Positions 1-11,930 of a stretch of DNA of 64,000 nucleotides are shown piece after piece. The notes beneath the pieces were generated by a model. It made no database searches. It saw only the letters and a list, made by a program, of their open reading frames with translations, and was not told where the DNA came from. The DNA is from Heterohyrax brucei (lineage: Eukaryota; Chordata; Mammalia; Hyracoidea; Procaviidae). The translations under genes were made by a program, and so were the position numbers. Where the stretch lies: assembly GCA_028571685.1 (NCBI GenBank), contig CM053142.1:71697296-71761295 (forward strand), given 5' to 3'. Positions within the stretch are counted from its first letter, which is position 1; every line of letters begins with the position of its first letter.

Positions 1-1850
1 CATTTCAGTTACTTCCGGTTTGGAGTTAGTATAAACAAAGCCGCTATGATTATACATGTACAGGTATTTGTTGATATACCCTAACTTTTATTAGAAAAAT
101 ATCTAGGAGTAGAATTCCAGATCATATGGATATATTAAGCAAAGTAAATTGTGTATATCTGTGTGTGTCTGTTTAGCTCTTTCAATTTAAACCACTGACT
201 TTTAATCATTTAGGTCAGATTGGTTATGCTACATTAACAGATAATTCCCCTCAGTAGTTTAAAGCAACAAGACTTAGTTCTTATACATACAACCCACTGA
301 TTGGGGCCTTCTGCTTGTATTAGTCATTATAGATTCAGACTGATAGAGGATCCATCTTGACAGGATGAAAGGCACTTCACAAGCCCTGTACTGCCTCTTA
401 AAATATTGACTAGAAATCACACTCATTGCTTTAACTAACCTCTTTGACATACCATGTCACCGTAACTAACTTCTAGAGATTAAGTGAAATTCTACAATAT
501 GCTTGACTGGTGGGAGAAAGAAGAGAGCAGCAACAAGGAACTCCACAGTTGTCAATTTGATGTATATGATTTCACTGCTCTGTCTTACAGTGGCTATTAT
601 TTACTTTTTTTTCTGTTTGCCTAGTTTGATCCAATTGATAATTTTTTGATTTTTCTATTAATAATTTAAATTTTTGTATATATTTTCTTATACTAAGCTA
701 TTATCCCTTAAACAAAATCCCTTAAACAAAATTCATACTTGAGTTATGAAATAACACTAGCTCTATACCCATAACACAGTGCTATAATTGATTCATTTAT
801 TCTATGTTACAAAGACATAATATTATTATAGCATGAGCACTCCCATTCAATCAAATTAGAATCTTATGTCTTTCTTCTGCATGTCTCTACTACCCACAAC
901 TGCAGGTTTTATGTGAGAGTTTAGCAATGTTTTGTTCCAGAGCATTGTTAGACCTTCCCTTGTAATATGTCTCTTTCCGTGCAATGATGATCTAGCATTT
1001 TTAATACAACTTTTTAATTATTCTATCATCAACCATTGTATGAAAGATATGTATGTACATATATATGAGTGTAATCTAGTTTGACCTGAGTGTTACATGT
1101 ATTGGAAGTTAGTAGCTTAAATTATGTTATTGCAGACAAAAATCTTCTGGAATGAGCTAAAAAAAAAACCCTGAAATTTATTTCTATGTCTTTTATGAGA
1201 AAATGCATAAGACTAAGTGAAAAAGTTGAAATATGAAGCAATGGACAAAGAGATAATGCAATAAAAAATGTAGGTGAGATCATAGTTTTACCAGATAGGA
1301 GAAATTTAAAGTAAAAAAAGCTACAGCAATAAATCCAAAGAATGATGTATGTGTGTAATATTTAAATATACAAATTATGAAATAATTCTAAGACATATGT
1401 CTGTATCCTCAATATAAGAAATAAATATACAAATCAAAACTGATAAGAGATTCAAGGACAATTTTATTTTAAATGGATGGAGATTTAATATATCATTTTG
1501 AATACTATGGAAGTTTTACAGAAAAATTAATAAACATGAAATAAATGATTCAATTTTTAAATTGATATGCTTGTTTAGTACATACAAATGCACTAATATT
1601 AACATGACTGAATTCTTAGAGTGTCTTTGAAGCAGGCAAAACTTTGGAAATTTACAAAAACTACAACTTTAAGATTCTTAGAAATAGTAGAATTCTCATT
1701 CTCTGAACAGTATACAATAAAATTAAAAATAACAATAATTTCAAGATTATTAATTACTTGTTGAAAGGACATTACCCTAAAGAATCTTTTCACTGAAGTG
1801 AACAAAACAAATGAAATTACAAGTATTTAAAATGTAATGCAAAGGAAAAT
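1..1850. other. AT-rich stretch, no gene recognised
   Basis: AT-rich sequence with stops in all frames and no repeat family I can name. The short open frames near 1599-1805 and 1827-2090 on the minus strand have no recognisable domain. It could be intron of the lectin-like receptor whose exons start at 10282, because that gene's first coding exon was not found in the window. Confidence 0.4.
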
Positions 1851-1879
1851 ATTTCCTTTTGAAAACATTAAAGCTATTA

Positions 1880-2250
1880 TCACAGATAAATTTATCACCC
1901 CAAAATCTTTCTTTGTCCAAAAAGAAAGAATATAATAAAGGAAGTTAATACATATATATACATTAATAAAGTCACGAAGAAACAGAAGGAGGGAGTTGAA
2001 AAATTTAAATTTCAAATCAACTGACAGAAAAAAATTGACAAGAAAAATCAAACTGAAAACTAGTCTCTTTGAACAGACACCAAGAGTCAAACTGAGTAAA
2101 ACAGAAAGTCAACACATCAGGTAATAGTAGTAAGATTAAAAACGTTGCCACACATAGAGGAGAGAATAACCATACCTAAGAGAAGAGCATACGCAGCTTT
2201 CTGGCAACAAATGTGAAAATCTAAAGGATACGGATGACTTCTAGCAACTT
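1880..2250 (+). mobile_element. Very diverged L1 ORF2 fragment
   Basis: Weak resemblance to the L1 ORF2 segment between the endonuclease and reverse transcriptase. Phrases matching the stretches that read roughly 'SWFFEK' and 'FENLDEMDKFLE' in younger copies can be followed around 2055-2080 and 2205-2240. It is full of stops and frameshifts. It appears much older than the L1 at 3.66-9.9 kb. The boundaries are guesses. Confidence 0.35.
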
Positions 2251-2510
2251 ATTGTAAAATGGCATTAGCAATAGTAGCTTCAGAACCTGTCTGACATCTT
2301 GAAGGTTAATAATCAGCACAATGTTGATTGCCGTGAGGTCAGACATCCCTCTACTCTCCAGACATTTTGCCTATTGTGACACCAGCTATCTCTCTCACAG
2401 TACTCTCTGCCTCTCTCTGGGTTCATAATCTGTTGCAGTGGCTACAAGAGCCCACAGACAATGCTTAAGAGAAGAGAAGGGAAGGGAAGGGAGCGGAGGA
2501 GAGGGAAGAA

Positions 2511-2639
2511 AAACCACTGCTGTTGAGTCAATTCTGACTTACAGCAATCCTTTAGAACAGAACTACCCCATAGTGTTCTCATAGAGTTGCTAGTAGAAGC
2601 AGCTGTAATTTTTAACCACTTGTGCCACTAGAGCTCCAT
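2511..2639 (-). mobile_element. AfroSINE copy, minus strand
   Basis: Reads as the reverse complement of the afrotherian tRNA-derived SINE: the tail complement (AAACCACTGCTGTTGAGTCA) is at the left and the head complement (CACTAGAGCTCC) at the right. The middle is shortened. A purine-rich run (2466-2512) abuts the 3' side. Confidence 0.8.
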
Positions 2640-2922
2640 ACTGTTAGGTAAGTTATTTATTAAGGAATAGGGTATAACACTGAATCAGGATAAACATGCT
2701 ACAATTCAGGTGTAGGAAGTCCACAGAGGAAGTCTCCATTCTTCGGTGCAGGACTGCTCTTGGCTTTTCTCAGCTATGGTGGTCTTCTCTTGGTCCCCTC
2801 GGGATAGATTCCACTTTGCCATGCGGTCTGTAACAACCAGCTCTGCCTCTGTACTTCTGGACCTCTGGCTGTCTGCAGTGTTCACAGCCCTTGACCTGCA
2901 CTATAGATTTTTGGAGATCCTT

Positions 2923-2945
2923 GACTCCTCTCTCTCTCTCTCTCT
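2923..2945 (+). repeat. (TC)n simple repeat
   Basis: About eleven TC dinucleotides in a row. It encodes the Ser/Leu run of a spurious open frame. Confidence 0.85.
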
Positions 2946-3020
2946 GCTTCTTCTTTATGCTTTATTCCTTCTGCTTCCCTTACTGTTTCATTGTGTCTGA
3001 AAGACCTCTGTGAGACTGTG

Positions 3021-3198
3021 TATATATACACAAACACACACATGTACACACACACGTACACATATATGTGTACATATACACATGTACACGTACATATACA
3101 TGTATACATATACACGTGTGTGCACATATATAGACATGTACATGCACATATATACACACGTACACACATATACGTGTACACACACACACACACACACA
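3021..3198. repeat. Compound CA/TA/TG microsatellite, 178 bp
   Basis: Alternating purine-pyrimidine tract mixing ACAC, ATAT and GTGT blocks with ACGT and ATGT interruptions. It stays open in several frames on both strands and so produces spurious His/Thr/Tyr/Val-rich open frames. Alternating tracts like this can adopt Z-DNA. It sits where the left terminal part of the mariner copy at 3199-3655 should be. Confidence 0.95.
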
Positions 3199-3655
3199 GA
3201 AGCTATGCACCGACACCAGAACCTAGTCCACCCTTCAAAGAAATTTTGGAACTTTTTCTGGAACGGCTATCAGAGCTGTCATCATCTTGCATTGATGTCC
3301 TAAATGTCATCAAAATGTCTTCCTTTCAATACTTCCTTTGTCTTCAGGTAAAGACAAAAGTCACTGTGGGCCAGATCAGGTGAATAAGGAGAGTGTTCCA
3401 TACAGTTGCTTGTTTGCTGACTAAAAACTCCCTCACATACAACTATTCAATTAAGTTTGTGAACTTGCCACTATGTCACCGTGCCCAACAGCCGTTCCAG
3501 AAAGAGTTCCAAAATTGCCTTCAAGTGTGGGCTAGATGCTAGTATAAGTGCATAGCTTCCCACAGAGAGCACTACAGAGGTGACTGTAGTGATATTCAAA
3601 GAGGTATGTAGCCCTCAGAACAAGTAAGTTCAGGGACTTAATTGTCAGACCTCCT
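3199..3655. mobile_element. Rearranged mariner-derived element, copy 1 (palindromic form)
   Basis: Two mariner segments lie head to head. 3199-3475 is the minus strand of the C-terminal transposase part; its complement reads like the 'SPDLA..DF.L.P' block that follows the last catalytic region of mariner transposases. 3485-3655 is a plus-strand copy of the transposase end and 3' terminus, ending with GGGACTTAATTGTCAGAC. The text around 3205-3270 is repeated inverted at 3490-3570. The same internal junction occurs in the copy at 56219-56766. The left terminus, about 130 bp, is missing and a microsatellite takes its place. No intact transposase remains. Confidence 0.8.
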
Positions 3656-6600
3656 ATACTGCAAAATTAAAGTCTGTGAGATACACTGAGCAACAACAAT
3701 GGGAAATTCAGAAGGTTAACAATAAAATTTCAAAGTTAGATAATTCAATAGAAGGTCTAAGGAGTAGAATTCAGGCAATGAAATGCAGAATTAGTAAAAC
3801 TGAAGATGAAGCCACTGACACCAACATATTTGAGGAAAATTTAGATAAAAGTTATAAAAAAATGAAGAATTACTGAGAGTTACATGGGACTCTATCAAAG
3901 AGGAATAATCTAGAACAGATAGAATTCCAGAACAGGAACAAATAACAGAAAATAGAATTGTTGAAGATACCTTGACAGAAACTTTCCCTGATATCATGAA
4001 AGACAAGAAGATCTTATCCAAGACACTCACCAAACTCCATACAAGGTAGATCCCCCAAAGACATCAAGATAGTTTATCATCAAACTTAAAAAACAAAAAC
4101 AAAAACAAAAGATAAAGAGTATCTTCTAAAGGCAGCAAGGCTTAAACAAAAAAAATGAGGTACAGAGGAGAATCATAGTGAATGACCACCAATTACTCAG
4201 CTAAAATGATGTTGGCAAGAAGGCAATGGGATGACATACATGAAGTCTTAAAGGAGGAAAAAAAAAAAAGAATTATTCATCCCACAGTGTTGTTTCGCAA
4301 ACACAATGGCAAAATTAGGGCATTTCCTAATAAACAGAAATTTTAAACAGTGAATTTGAGAAAACCAAACCAAACTTACAAGAAACACTGAAGGAATTCT
4401 TTCAATTAGAAAATCATTAACATCTGATATATAATCAAGGCTACAAGGCAGGGCAGAGCATCCAGATAGCAATATGAATAGGGAATCCATGAAATAGGGA
4501 AACATATACCTCAATATGCAAATGATGACATTATACCATAAGAGAGACAAATTAATGTATTCATAGATCTTTCAGATGGAAAGGAAGTTAAGGCAATACC
4601 AAGAAATTAAAGACTATTTTAAATTTAGAACATTAAGGGTAAATATAAAGATAATCACAAGGAAAATTAACAATCCCACATATTAAAACAAGAAACAAAA
4701 TTTAAAAAATCTCAGCAGCTATAAAAAGAAAACCAGTGAAAAAATGAAAATAAAACTCGTGAAGAAAAATGAGTCAGCACAGAAAATTAAATGGACCTAA
4801 GACTCTGTCAACAACTCACCAAAAAAGGCATTAAAATGACAGCATTAAATTCATACGTATCAACAATTATATTGACTGTAAATGGGTTAAATGCACTAAT
4901 AAAGAAACGAGAGTTGCGGAATAGATAAAGAAATCACAACCCATCTATACGCTACATATCTTAGACAGAAAGATACAAACAAACTGAAGCTTAAAGGATG
5001 AAAAAATATATACCAAGCTAATACACTAAAAGCAGCAGGAATGGCAATATTAATTTCAGATAAAATAGACTTTAAAGTAAAATCCACCATAGTGGACAAG
5101 GAAGGTCACTATATATTGCTTTAAAGATCAATACATCAGAAAGACATAGCCACGTAAAACATTTACTCACTCAGTGACAGAGTTTCTAAAATATCAAATG
5201 AACTCTACTGTTATTGAGAAGTGAGATACAGCTCCATAACAATAATGGGAGAATTCAATATACCATTTTCAGTGATGAACAGAATATCCAGAAAGAAGTT
5301 CAATAAAGACATGGAAAACATAAATGCCGTAAGCAACCAACTTGATCTCATAGACATATACAGAACACTCCACCCAACAGCAGACGATTTCTTTTCCAAT
5401 CCACAAGGAACATTCTCCAAAATAAACCACATGTTAGGTCATAAAGCAAGTCTTAACAAAATCCAAGGCATTCAAATATTGCAAAGCATCTTCTGAGAGC
5501 ATAATGGCATAAAAGTCAAAATTGATAGCAGGAAAAAACGAAACAAGGGTAAACAAATCAAACACATGGAAACTAAAGAATGCCTTGCTAAAAAACTTCT
5601 GGGTTACAGAAGAAATTAAGAATCTAATAAAGAATAAAGAAATGCATAGAATCAACTGAGCATGAAAACACAGCTTACCAAAAGCTATGGGACACAGCAA
5701 GAAGAGTCTTCAGGGGTCAGTTTATCTCAAGAAAAGTACACATCCAAAAACAAGAAAGGGCCCAAATCAAAAAATTAAACAAACAAAATGAGAACAACAA
5801 AACAAGTCCTCTGGCACTAGAAGAAAACAGATAACAAAAATTAGAGGAGTACTAAATGAACTAGAGACTGGAAAAAACAACTGAAAGGGCTAACAATACC
5901 AAAAGCTGATATTTTGAAAAGATCAACAAAACTGACACACCACAGGCCAAACAGAAAAGAAAAGCAGGAGAGCCAGCAAATAACTTGAATAAGAAATGAG
6001 ATGGGCAATATCACAACTGGCCAAGATGAAATTTAAAAAATCTTATGAGAATTCTATGAAAAAACTGTAATAAATTTGAAAACTCAGATGAAATGGACAA
6101 ATTTCCAGAAACAAACTAGCTACCAAAAGTAACACAGATGCTGAACAACTTAATAAACCAATAGCAAAAGAAGAAATTGAAAACTCCCAACCGAAAAAAG
6201 TCCTGGCCCATGTAGCTTCTCTGGATAATTCTACAAAACTTTAGAGAAGAGTTAACACCACTATTACTAAAGGTATTTTAGAGCATAGAAAAGGAGAGAA
6301 TACTCTTGCATTCATTCTATGAAGCCAGCATAACTCTGTTACCAAAACCACAGAAAGATAGCACAGAAAAGGAAAATTACAGGCCAAAAAACAATTCACC
6401 ATGACCAAGTAGGTTTCATGCCAGGGATACAGGGATGGTTCAACATTAGAAAAACAATTAATGTAAACAAGCCCATAAATAAAACAAAAGATGAGAACCA
6501 TTTAATTTTATCAATTGATACAGAAAAGCTGTTTGACAAAGTCCAACACTCATTCATGTTAAAAATTCTCAACAAATTAAGAACAGAAGCGGAATTCTTC

Positions 6601-6657
6601 ACATAATAAGGAGCATCTACGCAAAGCATACCCCTCGAGAATGGGAGCAAGACTACA

Positions 6658-7068
6658 ATGCCCATTCCCCCACTTTTATTCAACATTGTGTTGGAGCTTC
6701 TAGCCAGAGCAATTAGACAAGATAAAGAAATAAAGGGAATCCACATTGGTAAGGAAGAAGTAAAAATAGCTCTATTTGCAGATGATGTGATGCTATACAC
6801 AAAAAACCCTAAAGAATCCACAAAGAAACTATTGGAAACAACAGAAAGTTTTATTGAAGTATCAGGAATAAGATACACACACACACACATATATATGTAT
6901 ATATATAAATCAGTTGGATTCCTTTACACTAACAAAGAGATCATGAAAGAAGAAATCACCAAATCAATACCATTCACTGTTGCTCCCAGGAAGATAAAAT
7001 ACTTAGGAATAAATCTAACCAGAGATGGAAAAGGCCTATGCAAAGAAAATTACAAAATGCTATTGTGA
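6658..7068 (+). pseudogene. L1 ORF2 reverse transcriptase fragment (136 codons)
   Basis: The longest surviving open piece of the plus-strand L1. It contains the stretch leading into LFADDVMLY, the metal-binding box of L1 reverse transcriptase, followed by the segment that normally reads 'KLL..I..F...SG'. A CA/TA dinucleotide run at about 6874-6907 has been added in frame, giving THTH and IYMYIY in the protein. It cannot encode a working enzyme because the upstream palm and fingers are frameshifted away. Confidence 0.8.
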
Positions 7069-7527
7069 GAAACCGAATAAGTAGAGAAATGTACCTTGCT
7101 CATGGATAGGAAGATTTAACATTGTGGAAACATCTATTCTTCTCAAAGCAATCTATAGACACAACACAACGCAATCCCAATGTAAATTCCAATCTCATTT
7201 TAATGAGATGGAGAAACAAATCACCAACTTCATACGGAAAGGGAAGAAGCCTTGGATTAGTAAAGCATTACTGAAGAATAAAAACTATGTGAGAGGCCTC
7301 ATGCTACCTGACATGAGAACCTATACACTACCGTGGTAGTTAAAACAGCCTAGTACTTGTACAAAAAACAGATACATAGATCAATGGAACAAAACAGAGA
7401 ATCCAGATATTAATACCATCCACCTGCGAGTAGGTAACATTTGACAAAGGCCCAAATTCTATGAATTGGAGAAAAGATAGTCTCTTTAAAAACTAGTGTT
7501 GGCAAAATTGGATATCCATTTGCAATG

Positions 7528-7652
7528 CAGCAGAGAGGAATAGTGTGCTGTCACCGGACAGGGAGAGCAGTGGAAGCTGCATAGAGGTGGGCATGTAAAT
7601 TTATATGGGAATGTACATTTTCACTCAGTCATATTAAATAAAAAAAAAAAAA
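7528..7652 (+). mobile_element. Short poly(A) retrocopy inside L1 (copy 1)
   Basis: A 125-bp block foreign to L1 ends in a poly(A) run (to 7652) preceded by AATAAA-like sequence. It interrupts L1 ORF2 between 'GGATATCCATTTGCAA' and 'AATGTAACAAGACCC', text that is contiguous in L1. The same block recurs at 38406-38526 with only a few differences. The hexamer plus A-tail suggests the 3' end of a polyadenylated RNA, copied by L1 machinery. I do not recognise the source RNA. Confidence 0.8.
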
Positions 7653-9033
7653 TGTAACAAGACCCACATCTCACAAAAATGAATAAAAACTAGTTCAAAA
7701 TAGATCAAATATCCAAATATAAAATGTAAAACAATAAAGGTCATGGAAGAAAAAATAAAGACAACAGTGGGAGTCCTACTACATGACATAAGCAGACTAC
7801 AAAATATTATAAACACCCCAAAGAGAAAATTGATAAATGGAAGCTTCTAAAAATCAGACATTTAAGCTCATCCAAAATCTTCACCAAGAGAATAAAACAC
7901 TACATGCAGATTGGGGAAAATTTTTCACAACCACAAATTTGATCAGCATATACAAGAAAAGACAAATAACCCAATTAAAAAATGGGCACAGTGTATGAAA
8001 AGGCACTTCACCCAAGATGTTCAAGCAGCTAACAGATACATGAGGAAATGCTCATGATCGTTAGTGATTAGAGAAATCTAAATCAAAACTACGATGAGAC
8101 ACTACATCACCCCAACAAGGCTGGTAATAACCCCCAAGAACACAAAACATCAAATGTTGGCAAGATTGTGGACAGACTGGATCTCTTCTACACTGTTGGT
8201 GGGAATGTAAAACAATACAACTAATTTGGAAATCAATTTGATGCTTTAACGAAAAGGTAGAAATAGAAATAACACATGATCCAAGAATTGCATTGTTTGG
8301 AAAATATCCTAGAGAAATAAGAGCTGTCACATGAACAGATATTGTGCACATTAATGCACTGTGCACATTAACAAAAAGACAGAATCAACCTAGGTGCCTA
8401 TCAGCAGATGAACTGATAAACTACAGCAGCATATTTACACAATGGAATACTACGCAATGATAAGGAACAGTGATGATCTTAGGAAACATCTGATATTGTG
8501 GAATCATCTGGAAGATATTATGCTGAATGAAAGTAGTCAGTTACAAAAGGACAAATATGATATGAGACCATTATTATGAGGACTCAAGAAAAGGTCTAAA
8601 TGCAAAAGAAAATAATCTTTGATGGTCAACAAGGAGGGGAGAGCGGTAGATAGGTATCCATAGATTAGATACTAGATAGGAATCAGGACAAGTCAAGGAA
8701 ATGACAGCACATAATAGAAAAGTGATCAGTACTTGCTGGACTATACCAACAGCTAAGACGATTCCTAAATACAACTCAACATTTTGAAGGTCAGAATAGC
8801 AGGAATGAGGTTCTGGGGACCATGCTTTCAGGGGACATCTAGGTCAACTGGCATAACTAAGTTTTTTTAAAGAAAATGTTTTGCATCCCATTTTGGTGAG
8901 TGGCATCTGCAGTCTTAAAAGCTAGCAAGCTGCAAGAGAGCATCACTTGGCCCCAATCTTCTTAAAACAGAGGAAAGCAAGGAGGAAAATATGAGCCCAG
9001 GATTACAGAAGGGCCTAAGTGATCCAGAGACTA

Positions 9034-9490
9034 TGTCATGGATTGAATTATGTCTCCCCCAAAATGTATGTATTGATTTGACTTGGCTCGGAGGCCCAGT
9101 ATGGTGCCTTTCCTCCCATGTGTTGTGAATCCTCCCTCTGTGATACTGATGATGGGGAATGGGCTGCAGTTGGATTAGTGAGGCAGGACTCAAGCTACAG
9201 GCTGGTGGGATATAAGGGAAAGAAGTGAGCAGAGGAAGTTGGGAACCTCACACCACCAAGAAAGCGGCACTGTGAGCAGAGCACATCCTTTGGACCTGAG
9301 CTTGCTGTGCCAAGATGCTGTCCTTGAATTTGGACTCAGCCCACTGGACTACGATAACTTCTTTTGTTGAATGGATTTGCAGCTTATGAATGGATTTGTG
9401 GCTTACTGGACTGTGACAATAAAAGTTTCTCTTCATGAAGCCTTCTGCTTGTGGTATTTTCTGTTGAAACAGTACCAGGTGACTAAGACA
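9034..9490 (+). mobile_element. Solo LTR (MaLR/ERVL type), 457 bp
   Basis: Begins TGTCATGGATTGAATTATG and ends CAGGTGACTAAGACA, so it has the TG...CA ends of an LTR. It interrupts the L1 3' UTR. Flanking pentamers GACTA (9029-9033) and GGCTA (9491-9495) look like a 5-bp target duplication with one change. The start and end phrases resemble MLT1-type mammalian apparent LTR elements. No internal retroviral sequence is present, so it is a recombined solo LTR or a fragment of a non-autonomous element. Relatives lie at 11283-11766 and 20465-20921. Confidence 0.75.
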
Positions 9491-9907
9491 GGCTATATCA
9501 CCTTGCAACTCGAAGAACTAAATAGTACCAGGCCACCACCAATGACTGTCTTACCAGGCAACACAACTTAAACTCCCTGACACAGTGGGAGAAAAATGGT
9601 GGTACAGATCTAGAATTCTATTGAAAGACCAGACTTGATGGTCCAACACCCTGCAGGGTACCTTGAGAACATACCCTCTTGATTTGCTGCTAGCCCAGAG
9701 CCACTACTGAAGACAACTCTTCAGGCAAAAATTGGACTGAACTATGAGACATGAGGCAGTCAGAGCAGCTCCTCTATGGAAATGAGATGGGAGAGTGGAG
9801 AGGTTGGTTGAATGAATACAGAAAGTACATGGTGGAAAGCAGGAGTGTGCTACCAAAGAGTTGGGAGAGCCCCTAGAGTTGCCTAGAAGTATTTGCACTG
9901 GGTTTTA

Positions 9908-9951
9908 TAGTCGGATTTGACTCGACGGCACTTGGCTAGCTTGGCTTTATG
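9908..9951 (+). mobile_element. AfroSINE 3' tail fragment (GCACTTGGCT subtype)
   Basis: Carries the phrase TCGGATTTGACTCGACGGCA followed by CTTGGCTAGCTTGGCTTT, the tail of a SINE subtype also seen at 57418 and 60126. Only the tail is present, directly after the L1 3' UTR. Confidence 0.65.
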
Positions 9952-10281
9952 TGTCAAATTAGCTTACATGTAAACTCTCAATCACAAAAGTCATAGCAAT
10001 ATGGCTTTTTTTAAAAAAGTAGCCATAATATTCACAACATATCATATGAACATATTTGTATAAGTCATACATACTTAGTAATTTTACATGTGATTATAGA
10101 GATGTATACAGGTTAGCTGAGTGCAAGTGAGGAGTCCTTGACTTGTTAAGTATTTTTTTTTGTTAAAAAAATAATTATGGGTTCTAATACTCCTATACAC
10201 TGTAGGGTGGGTGGTTAGGAACTGGAGAATGGAATAAAGTGTTGTTTCATGTTATTTAACTTGACTCATGCTTTCTCATAG
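9952..10281. other. Non-repetitive stretch before the membrane exon
   Basis: No recognised element. It ends in CTTTCTCATAG, the splice acceptor I assign to the transmembrane exon at 10282. Confidence 0.4.
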
Positions 10282-10380
10282 GACGGAGGGCTTCATCACG
10301 TGTGTGGTGGCAAGTTGCTTGTGTTTCACTAATGCTGCACCTGCTGTTGCTGGCTGTCTTGACAACCCTGGGGTTAATGT
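10282..10380 (+). CDS. C-type lectin-like receptor, transmembrane exon
   Basis: A 99-bp exon flanked by an acceptor (TTTCTCATAG) and a consensus donor (GTAAGT at 10381). Entered in phase 1 it encodes about 33 residues: a basic juxtamembrane start, then SRVWWQVACVSL, then a Leu/Val/Ala-rich helix to GLM, and it leaves one base for the next exon. The W-x-x-A start of the helix and the phase 1-1 boundaries match the membrane exon of group V C-type lectin-like receptors, closest in my reading to CLEC12A/B and CLEC1B. These are type II membrane proteins on myeloid, platelet or NK cells. The cytoplasmic exon, which would carry any ITIM or hemITAM, should lie upstream but I could not find it. The stalk exon follows 9.6 kb away. 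Confidence 0.72.
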
Positions 10381-10481
10381 GTAAGTTTCCACTTTGTCTG
10401 AAGCTGTCATTAGTTTTATTAAACACATCTCAAACGCATGCGGGTTCTGAAGCATATCAAAATAAAATTTCCAGATAAATG

Positions 10482-10606
10482 GAAAAAGGTCAATGGTTCA
10501 AATCCACCAACCATTCATTGGAAATCCTATGGGGCAGTTCTCTGCTGTCCTCATAGGGTTGCTAAGAGTCAGAATTGACTCAATGACACGACAACCACCA
10601 CAACAA
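10482..10606 (+). mobile_element. AfroSINE copy, 3' two thirds
   Basis: Contains GGTTCAAATCCACC, GGGGCAGTTCTCTGCTGTCC and a tail AAGAGTCAGAATTGACTCAA. The tRNA-like head is missing. It lies 100 bp inside the first visible receptor intron. Confidence 0.8.
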
Positions 10607-11282
10607 ATATCACATCAGTCATTCTCTTAGTGATAGTTTAAAACACAATCACCTCACTTATGATTGATTATTCACCAGCAGATTAAAGAAAATAACATCA
10701 GCAGATTACTTTTCTAAAAGTTGTAAAATCAGTACAAAAGTATAATTGATTTATATCCTGAAAGTTGTCATGGCAATTTTATTTATTTGATGAAATATAT
10801 TCTCCATTTCCATGGCATTTTCTCCTTTTCCAACTTCACAATACCATTATCTTGATGGTTTCACTACTGATTTTCTAACAATTTATTATTATCTATTACA
10901 GATCTCAACTACTTTAAGTGAACATAATCTGGTCTTACATTAATGTCATTTCAAAGATTATAACACCAAAACAAAAAAAATTCTTTTTTTTCTAGAACTT
11001 TCATAATTATTCTTTGTATTAGTACAATAATTAGAAGGTAGAGTCTCTTTCCTTCAATATACTATAACGGAGCAGAGTAGATTTATTTACTCATTGAATA
11101 TTTTGGATGAATGAATGTGTTAAATGAAAACACAGTGTTACACTTCTGAAAATCAAATCTGAAATATCTTTATAAGGAGAAACAAATCCTACTCCACTCT
11201 TACCAGCAATTTGTTTTATATTTAAGATATAAGGTCTCAAATACTTTAAAATACACATTTTCAATAGGAGTGCAAAATATGC
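10607..11282. other. Intronic AT-rich sequence, nothing recognised
   Basis: AT-rich, no coding signature and no repeat family I could name. Confidence 0.4.
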
Positions 11283-11766
11283 TGTCATTAACTGAATTTT
11301 GTCCTGCCAAAAAATGTGTTTATTAGTTTGTCTGAGTCATGATTCCAGGTATGGAGTGATTTTCCCATATGTTATAAATCCTGCCTGCATGATGTTAATG
11401 AGGGAGAATGAGCAGCAGTTGTGTTAGTGAGGGAGGACTCAGTCAACAAGTTTGGATGTGTATTGGGCAATCTCTTGAAATACAAAAAAAGAGGTGGAGA
11501 GAGATAGACTTCATACCATCAAGAAAGCCACATATAATGCAGAGTGAATACTTTGGAAGCAGTGTTCCTGCACCTGAGAATCTATTTGACCAGGGGAAGT
11601 CTGAGGACAAGAACTAGAGCCAACAGAAAGACAAAGCTTTCTCTGGAGCTGATACACTAAATTTGAACTTCTTGTCTACTTTATTGTGAGGAAATAAATT
11701 TCCCGTTGTTGAAGCCATCCACTTTTGGTATTTCTGTTGTGGCAACAACACTAGGTAACTAAAACA
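11283..11766 (+). mobile_element. Solo LTR of the same family as 9034-9490
   Basis: Begins TGTCATTAACTGAATTTTGT and ends CTAGGTAACTAAAACA. Internal phrases (GTTATAAATCCTGCCTGCAT, GTTAGTGAGGGAGGACTCA) align with the 9.0-kb LTR. Flanking pentamers are TATGC on the left and TATGT on the right, a likely 5-bp target duplication. It is somewhat more diverged than the copy at 9034. Confidence 0.72.
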
Positions 11767-11930
11767 TATGTACAGTATCAAACTTCAAAATAAAATAAAG
11801 TAAAAGAAATGAAAAACAATTGCCTATCCACCAACAGACATTACCTCCTGTTAAAATATAGATACACACCGATGTCCTGGGGATCATAGGTTAGAATTTT
11901 AATGTCAGTTTTAATTTCAATATCTCACTT

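Larger units (their letters stand above)
3662..9906 (+). mobile_element. L1 retrotransposon, plus strand, 5'-truncated and decayed
   Basis: A near complete but broken L1. ORF1 coiled-coil remnants are at about 3676-3880. Endonuclease remnants follow from about 4860, with a GEFN version of the GDFN motif near 5245. Reverse transcriptase runs from about 6380 to 7070, with the LFADD catalytic box encoded at 6772-6786. The ORF2 C-terminal part is at 7120-8470. A long 3' UTR to about 9906 includes the phrases GGGGACCATGCTTTCAGGGG and CATCCCATTTTGGTGAGTGG. Stops and frameshifts break every domain. It is interrupted by a 125-bp poly(A) retrocopy at 7528-7652 and a solo LTR at 9034-9490. It begins inside ORF1, so it is 5' truncated, and it abuts the mariner remnant. 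Confidence 0.92.

Noticed and set aside
2511..2639. tRNA genes at the heads of the SINEs
   Set aside because: The heads are tRNA-derived but diverged and lack a full cloverleaf; they are SINE parts.
2882..3383. Overlapping open frames of up to 130 codons on both strands, rich in Cys/Val/Tyr or Thr/His
   Set aside because: They are translations of the alternating CA/TA/TG microsatellite, which lacks stops in several frames.
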